The notes beneath the pieces were generated by a model, which searched no databases, was not told where the DNA came from, and saw only the letters and a list, made by a program, of their open reading frames with translations. A program made the translations under genes and the position numbers. DNA of 64,000 nt. It comes from Glossina fuscipes (Eukaryota; Arthropoda; Insecta; Diptera; Glossinidae). The stretch lies in contig NW_023998414.1 of the NCBI RefSeq assembly GCF_014805625.2, positions 5,131,978 through 5,195,977 of the forward strand, given 5' to 3'. The number at the start of each line of letters is the position of its first letter. The first letter of the stretch is position 1. Of this stretch, positions 35,295 through 47,200 are shown piece after piece.

Positions 35295-38200
35295 CTAAAT
35301 TAGTAAAAAGAATTTTGTCTTAATATTTCAAACAAAAAAAAAGAAAAGAGAATAAAAACAACTGCTTTTAAGTAGTAATTAATTTAGTAGAATTGTTCAC
35401 TGCCACCATTCAAAATTGCATAGATGCATATAAGTAAAAAAAAAAAAGAAGAAAAACTCCAATTATTTACAAGCGTTTTTCATTGTGTTGAAGCAACCAA
35501 ACCATTTTAAGTGTAAATAGTTACGATTCGAGTTACGATTCCTAAGAATCTGTGAACCTTTCATTTTTAATTTTGTTATTGTATTAGTGGAAAGTATGGT
35601 TATTAGAAAAGTTTAGTAAAAAATAGAACGAGATGTTTTGTTTTTTAACTTTAAAAAAGTAGTGCTTAAAAAGAAAGCGTTTTTTGTTTGCACAAAAAAT
35701 TTCTCAAAAAAAAAAAAAAAATTATTGGGCAAAAATTTTCGCTTAATTACCAAGACGATCATAGTCAAGCTCGGGAGCAAATTTCATAATCAAACAATTT
35801 CGGTTATTTTGAGCATATGGAAAGAATGCAATGGATTTGATTCCCCTTTCCATGCTTACTGCAATGGATTAACGTCCAGTATAGGCTTCCACTAAAGATT
35901 GCTTTGTATCATATAAATTTATATTTTAAGTCGTACTTCTGTACAAGTTGGTGTCCCATTTTATTTGCTATTGTATATACAAAATGATTGTGTAGATCTA
36001 AAACTTTGCTTCTGCCCGACAAACTCAATAGATCGCTTATCGTCAGCCACTGCTTTTTGCCATCTTTTACAAATCATATGAATTCCATACAGAAAGAGTA
36101 CTTGGTCTTTGAAATCTTTATAAACATTATGGACAGAGTGCAATTGCCGCGGGAAAAAATAAGAAGTTGTCTGCCTGGGGTAGGACATTCCAGGCTAGAA
36201 TTACAAACATTCGCATTGGAATAGTGAAGTTTTTCATACTACTGGATGTCATGGATTCATTTGGTTCGAGCAAATCATAATACAGCACGTCTAGCTGTAG
36301 TGTAGATTTAGCGAAACATGTGTGACACAATGTGAAATCCGGAATCTGTCACAATGATTTCAACCATCCATCAAGTTTTTGATTATTTCGAATTTCATCC
36401 AGTACCAGAGGAATATTTCTTGCAAACGTAAGGCGGTAAAATTTTCCGCAAATTGCTTGCTCCAAGAAACTATATCGTGTACACTTTAGTCCAACAATTC
36501 ATACAGTTGCATATAAATTAAAGATAGTTCTTTCAAATGAAGATATCATCCTAAAGTACCACATACGGTCTCTCTTAGAGTTTTGACTGAGTCATATCCG
36601 TGCGCTTATGCACAAGACTTTGGATTCAGTATGGAAGGAAGCTTGTTTCAATTTCGCGGATTTTCGAATTTAATTCAGAAGTTTTGTTAGCGACAAATTG
36701 GCGAGCAAACGTCTAAACCAAAGCATTACAATTTTTTTGTACCAATTTTCGAAACAGCGGAAGAAATATCTCAGGGTTTTGTTAGTAAATTGTAAAATAT
36801 TTTCTTAATGACCTGTGGGCTCAGTTTGCCCGCACTTGGATTTTCAAACTATCAATTAAGAGTATGTCTGTCAAGCTTCCGCTTTCTATCTCAGTTATTA
36901 TGACTGAAAGCTTGTTAAAAGCTGACGATAGGCAGACGGACGAGGAAAATCGATTCTTGATTTTTAGCTTTATTGAATGTCTTCGACTATCATCTCTGAT
37001 GATAGATAGATATAAAAGTCTACCTAATTTTCGTCGTGAAATTTCGGCAGTCGAGGAATATTTTTTTTCTATATTCTCTTCGATGTTTTTCAATTATATG
37101 AAAAAGACAACGGAACATAGATAACTCGCATGGATCTGTCCGAACATTATTTCGCTTTTTTTCTTTTGTGCGTTGTTTAAAAAAAAAAAAATATATATAT
37201 ATATATATATTAAGGACGGGGCGGTGAATAAGACAAACGCTAGCAAAACTACTATACTTTCCACTTTTAAGCAATGTACTACGAGTCTCTTAATTGGCAG
37301 CCCGCTCTAAGAACGTGGAAAAAAAACGGAACCCACACGTAATTGATGTGCGCTATGCAACTGAATAAAACGTACCTACAATTCCAAAAAAAAAAAAAAC
37401 GTAAATAAATAAATAAAAAAAAAAACTATATAAAAATATATATTAATAAAAACAGGATCACTTTAATGAGTTAGTAATTAATTAAGTAAGAAAAAATAAC
37501 TCTACCTTGGCTTAAGCGGCAAATTGTTACACATTCAAGTCAACAAATTCAAGGATAAACAGTGAGTTCAGTCAAATATTAATAAACAAAAATAGTTTTC
37601 TTTTTCTTTTTTTTAATTATATTTTTTTTGTTTTTCATTTTTAATACGAAAGAGGTACACATTAAACTTAAAAAATGTTTTTAATTTACAAAGACAAAAA
37701 AAAAAGTAAATAAATAAATAAAAAATATTCATTTATTTTGTAAAATGTGTTAGGTTATTTTTAATGTATGTGTATAAAAAAACACTTTCACATAAACTTT
37801 GCTTGAACAATAAAAAAAAAAAAAAAAAAATTAAAATAAAAATAAAAAGAGAGCGTTATATGTAGGACAAAAACTAAAATAAGTTAAACTAAATACACTT
37901 ACACGAGTAAAAAAGCAAGGATAAGAGAATTATTATTAAAAACATTTCATTATAACTTGAAAAAAAATAAAAAAATTGTAAAACAAAAATAAGAAATAAA
38001 AACTTAAAAACAAATGCATACATAATTAAAAATGTGAATAGCTGCTTTTTTGTTGCCAATGATTTGTAATTCATTAATTTTTTTAAATTTAAATTAAAAA
38101 CTAAAATTAGCTGCTGGCAGTTGTATGTACTTCCGTTTTAACATATATTTAATAAAAATTAAAATATAATTATAAAAAAAACTTTACATGTGATGATTAT

Positions 38201-41200
38201 CAGTTTTATTGTTATTATTATTATTAATTTTTTTTTTTTGCACTTAAAACTCAAATTCAAATTAATTATTATAACATATTATTATTAATTAATTAATAGA
38301 TAAAAGTGTGCTTTTTATGGGATATGGAGGGTTTTACTGGTGTCTTCATTTTATTTTATTGTATTTTATATATCTTTTTTTTTATTTTTTATTTTTTTTT
38401 GTTTTTCTTTTTAAATTATTATTTTATTTAACTAAATCAAAGGCCCCTACGTCCATATTGGCCAATAAATGAGCCGTCTTCATTCATACCTAATTTTATT
38501 TTTGTATATCAATTTAGATGAGAATCGTAGCCACGCAGTAGTAATCGTACGAATTGCAGTGTTGATGGGCACATTAAATTTCCGATGACGCAGTCGTTGA
38601 TGAAATTCATGACATGAGTTTGGTATTTTGTTTATTTATTTATTTAGTTTTTTTTTTTGGTTTTAATTTTCATTTTGATTAAAATATGAATATAAAAAAG
38701 CAAAAAAACAAAAGAAAATTTGAAAGAAAAAAAAAAAAAAACATAAAAAACAAAAGCAAAAATTATTTTATAAAATATTTGGGAGGAAAATAATTTTTCT
38801 TTTTTTTTGTTTAATTTTTGAAAAGATTAAAAATTCGATTATTTACGTTGAATGAAAATGAGCACATGTGTGAGTACAATACGAGATCTTCGAAAGCTAG
38901 GTAAAGTGGAAAGTAAACCTATTCCCATCCATCACCCAGCTTGTGTGCGTAACGACAAAGTAAATGATCCATTCATTCAATATATCATTCATATATATAT
39001 CATGCTTTTTATTTTTTATTTTTTTTTTTGGTTTGAATGTCCATTCATTTATTAAATCTTCATATTAACGGAATTTACAACAAGCATTAAAATCTTGTAC
39101 CTGGTGATGACTGCCAGCGCAAATCATCATACCCGTAGTGCCTATGCATTTTAAAGGAGCGTGTTTCTCCGTTAAGGAAAAAGAGCGAGCAAGAGGATTC
39201 GTACGACTTAGGACTTTAGTAACGTATCTGTTGATATTTTCCTTTCCTGCGAATATTTGAGTTTCTCATGCGGCACGGGACATTTGACGGTAAATTGCAG
39301 TTAATTGCGCAGTTAAAAACACATGTGTCATTATATATGATGGATAGATGATTGCATTAGAACGTCCCAATTGGAAATGCCGCTGATGAAATCATGTAAT
39401 TGTACGAAGCAATCTGTACGGATTGATTTTTTTTTTTTTTTTTTTTTTGACTATATGATTAATCACTCAGGAGGTGTCCTCTATTCGTGATGGTCGCAAA
39501 GCGACGGGCAAGCGGTCACAGCCTAGTAGGTGTGTGTCCAATTGGTAAGTGGTAAGTGTTGTGCTTTTACCGGCTGAGCACTCACCATAACTATGACTAA
39601 AGTGAATTCTGCCACATGGAGATCTAAACCCGCGAATACAGACATGGCAGTAGCGATTCTTACCTACTTACTTATCCCCTGGCTGGAGACTTTTTTTTGT
39701 TTTCCAAACCTACTTCAACCCACGGATAATATCTACTCCGATATATTCTGACTTCTCGCGTATGTTGTGCATTAGTTAACGGATGAAATGAATCAAGATT
39801 TCGGTAGCAGTAACATTGGCAGCAGCAAACCGAATCGATATTTGGTTTTTCTTATTTATATTTTTCTTTACATTCGTATAAGGGACAGAAATTAGAAGCA
39901 TGTTTGCCATTGTCGCAGAGTGGCATAGTAATGTGGTGGGGGGGCTCACCTCTCGGCGAAAGCTATTATGATTCGCATGAGTGAGCCGAGTATGTAAGAA
40001 TAGCGGCTATCAAGTCAGTGTTCGCAGGTTCAAATACCAGTGCGGTAGACTTCACTTTGGTCGTAACGCTAAGTGAACGCTTAGTCGCTTAGTAAAGGGA
40101 TATTTTTTCCTGTTTGCGTACACATCCATTATGCTGCAGCCACTTCCTCCCTATCTTTTTCATTCTTTCTCTTTTCCCACTTCTTTCCCACTAAGACAGC
40201 GCTACGCGAATAGGTGACATATCTCACTTGGATATTATTTATAATTTTTCTTATTTCGTATCACAAAAATAAATGAAAAAATATATTAGCCGAGGTTTTG
40301 TAGGACATTAATTGCAAATAATTTAAAATATGTGATCGATATAGCGAATAAATGGATTTCTTTATTCTATCTTAGCATTCAGTACGCCAGCTATTGAAAA
40401 CCCTACCAAGGCGAGCATAATTTCTTTAGTTTTTTAAAACTGGAAATTATTCAAAATCGTGCGCCATTAAAACATGGCTCGGCAAGCACGTTTGAACCCA
40501 ATGGCTATTCATAGTGAAGTAACGCCATATTTAAAACGATAATTTATCAGAATGACATTGCGTTGGGGCTTGTACAAGTGATGTAATAAATAATGAATAG
40601 CACGTGGGAAGAAAATGTTTCGAGCTTAAACGAGACTCTGCAATTATTGCAAACAACACTTAATAATCGATATAATCAATAATGATCAATATAATTTACT
40701 GCAGTTTGATGTTTTCCTAAAGCTGAACCATAAGCAACTGGGGACCGGCAAAAAGTAAATTAGATGCAAGATTTGTTGCACTTAAATTTTTCCAGGAATT
40801 ACGTTAATCCATTTTAGCGAATTTCGTGTAGATCAGATCTTATCACATATACTCTTGTTATATATACAATTTCGTTCTCATTGCTTACGTCCGTAAAATA
40901 CAGTTTATCTTTAGGATTCCATTCCGTTCGGGAAATGTATATTATTTTCCTAGAAATTGTTAAAAATGTGTGGGAAAAGAAAGAATTTTATAAAAATTTT
41001 CGTTATTTTTTATAGCTTCGCATAGCATAAACTAATGAAGGACTTTAGGATTTTTTTTTGTCGATTGTATGCGTGGAACTAACGTCCGTTTTCCTTTTCT
41101 CCTCAAAGCTATAGTTTTATCTGAAGCTATCGCTTTATTTACCTTACATATGAATTACAATAGAGTGGATCTGAAATGTTTAGCAATGTCCTGTAATTAT

Positions 41201-44200
41201 ATCCTACACCTACACCATTGATGGTACACGTATAGATTATTCCCTTTTTGCGAATATATGCAACAGCGAAAAGGACTTAAGATAGACTCACTTTATATTA
41301 CACCGGAATCATTTCCTGAAGCGTTTTAAGTTTGTCTGTCCGTCTGTCCGTTTCCTTTTTTTTGTGTTTAACCAACAGGCCGCAAATTTTTGAGATATTT
41401 TGATGAAATTTGGCTGACTGAGAAATCGGAAAAGTGGTTATATGAAATACTGTATTAAGCGAGTTCGTATAAGACATTTGTTGGATTGTTCAGAGTGCAT
41501 GTTTTCTTTTTGTCAAAATACAACACGTTTTATATAATCACAAAAGTTGAAAATGGATAAATTCAACCTGTTAGCGGTTTCATAAGTCATTAGTCGACCA
41601 TTTGAACGCTTTTATATTGTCGTCATCAGCTCCAACTGGCCTTCCAGAACGTACTACATCTTCAAGATCAAAATTGCTGGATTGAAATTATGCAAACCAG
41701 TTTTGACACTGGCGTTCTATCACCTTCTCCATACACATTGAATAATTTTTTCGAAAGTAATAAAGGAAAATATGCCGAAAATTCCGCTTTTCAGTTTTCA
41801 TATTTGAATGGACGGCAACCAAAAACTACTCGACAGAAGCAATCGAACTTTTCCACAAATAAGCCTCGCTATATCAGTTGTTAAAATATATAATGATTAT
41901 GCGGCTTAAGTGCGAAGTTGACTGGAAAAAATGCAATTAGGTCCTATCTTGACGAAATTAATTTCCGAACAACTTAATAAGGGTGGACTGTTTCCCGTTA
42001 CAGTGTTTGTACTTGTTATTGATGAGTTGATTTTCTTAATGTTTAAAGGGGTAATGACAAAAAATTTATTTGTACTATTTTGCAACCATTGCTATGTTTT
42101 CACTGCGTCATGGTTAATATTCCGTGAAGAAATAAAGGCGTGAAGTATATATCGCCAAAAAAGGATAGTTGAGCAAAGAAAGAAAAATTCCGAATCAGGG
42201 TCTTATGTCATCGATTTGAAAAGGTGTATATATATTATATAACATTTTTAGGTCAAACATTTCTTTCTATTCCTATAAAACAAAACCATTATCAATGTGT
42301 ATTTATACAGAAGACTACCATTATTATTATTATTATTATTAACAATTTAAATTACAATAAATCCAGATTTGTAAACATTTAATACTTTTCAATGTTAAAA
42401 CCAAAAAAAAAAAATAAAAAAAAAAAAAAATTTTAACAAAAAAAGCCACTTAAAGTTTAAAGTAGAGTTTTCCCAAAAGCATCTAGGAATTGTGTTAGGT
42501 GTGACAGTTAACTTAATTCACAAACAATTTATGTAATCAAAAAAACAACAACATAATAATTTCAACAGAAGCATGAAAAGTTCTATAGCCAAGTAGGAAA
42601 GTTTATCGTTAGTTACGCGTTTGCTTATACTGTCTCGGGAAGAGATTTCGTTTGAATTTGAGGCAAGCGTTCTGAGATGCAATTTTTTACTTTTTCAACA
42701 TCTTCCTTCATACTGTGGCAACGCTCAGAAAGTCTTTGCACTATTATATATAAGGCAAAGCCTAGTAGTAAGCAAAAGTTTTTTATGTGCCCTTTAACTG
42801 ATTGTATAAGGGAGTGTGTGTGGGTGTTTTAATTGAGTTGAATGTTGCTTCGTTCCATTCTGTGGTCCTTACATATGCATCGGAAAGTCGGCTCTAATTC
42901 ATAAAGGGAAAGGACTGCATCTACGAATATGGAGTTCAAGGCATTATCGGACCATTCTTCTACGAGAGTACAGCTGCTTAGGGCAATAACAGCTGATCGT
43001 GTGTTGTTTGCGCCGAAATTATAAGATATGGACATTAATTTCAACAAATCGGTACCCGATGCACCACAGTCCGAGAAACAATTCAACCAATGTCCTCTTA
43101 CCAGCTATATTTATTGAAAACGGTATCATAAAAAACGGTGTTTTCCATTCAACTTACTTCCTGCGCGAACTTTGGAAAACATTATAGCCTGTCTGATGTA
43201 TAGCCTTCTCTTGACAAATAACAAATTTGATCTTGTCGACTTGAGCTTAAAAATCATCTGAATATATCCATGGGCGAAAAACCCATATAAACAAGAATGT
43301 ATTACTTACAACCTAATCGTATAAAAATACTATTTGAAAATTATAAGATATACGGTATGTATGCTTCGATATATGTCCAATATTTCGAGAGACTGAACTT
43401 TTGCTCTATCTAACATTAAATGATTCGACTTTAAGCGAATACGACGGCTTCTTGATCTTACGATTTTGACAAAATTTTCGTTCCGCTTTTTATAGTAAAG
43501 GGTTGAATCTAAGTGTTTACCATGCGGACGAAGTCATAAGTATGGTTGAATTGACTCAAAATTTTCTGCTGATCGAGAATGTATACATTTCCCGAGTTCT
43601 AGGAAGTAAATTCAAGTGTTGCTGACGAATAGTCAAATGGACTTTGACATCGTACCACCTTTAGTGCAGGTTATAAAAATATGAGTCAATGGGCTTCAAA
43701 CTGCAACCTTTTTAAAATAAATTCAATTTCTGGCTCTCTAAGTTTGGATTTACAAACGAAAAACATCAACTTTCCAGACCACTTGTTATACTTTATGTCG
43801 CTTGCCGTACATAGTTTGTGCGAATATATCCGGACCCAGAACGGCTTCAGATAAATTCACCTTTTATTATACTGATCGTTTCGAAAATCATTCTGTGAAT
43901 TGAATTGAGCTTGTCTGTCTGTCTATCTGTTTGTCTTATATTTTTATGTTCAATCTACAGACCTGAAAATATTTGGATGAAATTTGGTACACTGGTCTCG
44001 TCTTTTGGTCGAAAGATGTATGTTATTGAAAAGGGTTTGGATCGGATCATTTCCTCGACCACTTCCTATGTACCGCCTTATTTTGAAAAGTGAATATATG
44101 AATAGCTATAGGGAGATGCGGGGAATTTAATAATGGGCCGTGGGCCACTACAATGTTTTCACTTCTTAAAGGTAAATTATTAAATTAAAAATTTTTTTCC

Positions 44201-47200
44201 GCGGCGTTAACTTTGACCTTTTTTTTGCATTAAACAACTAATTATCTATGCAATTAACACTGCCAGAAGATTTGATATATAAAATTTTAAAGCTTGATGT
44301 CGACGTAAAAAACAATGTCGATAATGCATAAGACATTAAAAGAATTTTTTTCATACCAAGCTACTACGAATGAATGTTTAGTGTGAACTGAGCCGTTTTG
44401 AAAGGGTTTTTCATGCAAAATAAAATAAACTTAAAGATTAAAAAAAAAAAAAAATTTACCTCGAATATTACAAAAAAGTTTTTTTGTTTTAAATGAAAGA
44501 AGGAAATTATAAAAAACATATTTTCAAAATTAATTTCTTAAGACCACTTGGAGAAGAATAGTAGAAATAGTAGATTAATGTTCATATAAAGTAGGTAAAG
44601 GTGTCACTTTGATCACGGCTGAGCTCATTTTCAACAACAACGCAGTTACACAAACAAAAAATATATTTAATAAAAAAAAAAAAAAAATTTATTAAAATAT
44701 TTAAACGAAAAAAGTGAAAATAATTTAAAATTTACCTGTATCACCATCACCATACTCGGCCATGGAATCTGTATCACTTTCCAGCCCTGGTTTTGCTGAA
44801 CTAACCGATTGGCGGCCGGCGCTTTTATTATCCAAACTATAAAAGGGAGAAATGTGAAGTTTTCAAATTATTATGAAAGAAAATTGTTGTCTGTGAGTTC
44901 AATTACGGTTGTGAGTATTCGTGGAAACCGCCCTCGTCGGGGTAGTCGCGTCTGCCGTTCTGCATTTCGCGATCGTGTACATCATATTTGCCTCCACGAT
45001 TGCGTCGTATTATACAAATAATTATAAACAAAATTATAATGATGGCTAAAGCCAACATCATGCCGATAAACCAGCCGGCATTTGCGAGGTTTTCATTGGG
45101 CACTTTAATTGGTCCCTCCACGCCATTTGTATCGATTTCTCGTGTAACGCTTTCCGTAAAGAAATGACCATCCACCGCTACTACGCGGAATTCATAAACG
45201 GTATCCGGATCCAGACCAGCGATTTCCTGATAATCTCGATTTTTTTCTTCAGGAGCGTTCGTCCATTCAGTCTCTCCTTTGATTCTACGCACGAACATAA
45301 ATGAAATGGATCATTGTTAGATTGTTACAAATCATGATTAATCATGATTTACCTATATTTGGTAAAGAAATGAGTGCCGGCATGACCTTCTGTATTAGGT
45401 TTCCAATTAATACGAAACTTAGCTAATCCATTTTCCGATGGTTGTTGCTCGAACTCAAAGGCTGGCACAGCTGGCTCTTGGGAATCCTCGGCCAAAGTTC
45501 GTTTTTCAATGAAATGACTATTTAATGAGAGGAAAAAGAAGAAGAGGAAGAAAAAGAAGAAGTAAAAAAAAAACGTTGCATAATTCGATATACGAATTAT
45601 TGTAAAATGAATCGAACTTACTCGGTGCCTTCACCGGCTTTGGTAGTAGCAGTTATTGAAATACGATACTTAGTATTGGGCTTCAGTCCAGCCATTTTCA
45701 TAGAAGTTATCCGCGGATCTGTGATGTGGGGGTCATATTCGCGGCGTTCACCCACATAGCTATTTTTTACTTCCTCATAGTAGACTTTGTAACCGGTTAA
45801 TTTTCCATTAGGATTCAAAGGTTTCTTCCATACCAGCCAGAATGCTGATGAGCCCATAGGATAAGCATCTAGAGATTGTACCGGCGAAGGTACTCCTTCA
45901 GGGGTGTCAAAATCTATAACCGCACTTGGCGGACCATTGAAGCGTCCATTATGCGCTAACACGCGAGCAAAATTCTTAGAATCCGGTTTGAATTGCGTTA
46001 CTAAAGCTTGGTTTGAATCACCCTTTACATGGATTTCACGTAGACCTTCTTCCCCCTCCTGCTCAGTCCACGTTTGAATTTTATAACCTTTAAAGTGACC
46101 ACGTACCGACTTGGGGCTCACAGGGTTCCAACCTAAAATCGCTGAAGTAGCACCAGTTACTTGTATCATGCTGAAATTAGTAGGAGCTTCCAGAGGACCT
46201 AAAAAACACAGAATTACCAACAAAAAATTAAAAACACTAAAGAGACCGAAGTTTAAATACTAACGATCCTCTCCAGAATAACCAATGATCTCTTCAGCAG
46301 CCACATTGGCCTCGCCTCTTTCGTTTATAGCGGCTACTTTTATGACGTATCGTTCAAACGTTGGCTGATCGGTGATTAACAAGCTGCTTTGCTTCCAGTC
46401 ATAAATGTCTTTGTTCTCCCACGATGCTGCAGGTATATCACGTTTCCATGACACGCGATATTGAAAATTTGGTGCATTATGTTCGATTTCCGGCATAGGC
46501 GTCCACGTAATTACTAAATTATTAGGCTCAGTGCCTTGACCAGCTACATTATCTGGATTCTTGTAGGGCACGTCCGGTTGAGTAATACAAGTTTGGCTAT
46601 GACCAGATGGTGGAGAAGAGCCGATTTTATTGTAGGCTATAACACGGAACGTATAGTTTGACCAAGGCGACATGTCGACCATAAACGAGAAATCTGTGGA
46701 AGGTACTTTTTCGAAAGCTACATCCCATGTGGCTGGCGTAAAGGATGTATTATATTGTATGGTATAGTGAAGGATAGGAGAGCGATTATCGCCCTGAGGC
46801 TCCCAGGTGATATCCGCATGCCGAGGCAAACAACGTACATTGTTAAGTAAGGGTGCATTCGGTACATCTTGAACAATTAGATTAGCTTTAGCTGACGCCT
46901 CATCCAGTTCTGTGCGGGCCATGCAAGTGTATTCACCTGAATCCAGTTCAATAGTCTTCGCAATAGTTAAAGAATTGTCGTTTGTCTTTACAAATCGTGC
47001 TTCGGCTTCGAAATCAATTTGTTGAGAATCCTTCCACCATTCTATAGTTAAATTCAAGGTGTCGTCATGAGCCTCATTACAACGGAATGTGGCTGATTGA
47101 CCGGCAGCTACTTCGTAATTCTGTGGTTTTTCAGTGATGCGTGTGTGCTCTTTAACAATAAGTGAACCATTCGCGGACTTTTCGCCAAATTTATTCTTTG

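Larger units (their letters stand above)
38490..44735. other. Nrg intron before the alternative last exons
   Basis: A 6.2-kb intron. It contains two SINE-like copies (39512-39638 minus, 39913-40140 plus), a mariner remnant (41610-41800), dispersed repeats (about 41320-41480, 43855-44060), and a candidate small gene (42625-43035). Plus-strand A runs, which are U runs in the transcript, lie at 38731-38742, 42402-42430, 44437-44457 and 44671-44690. Confidence 0.6.
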
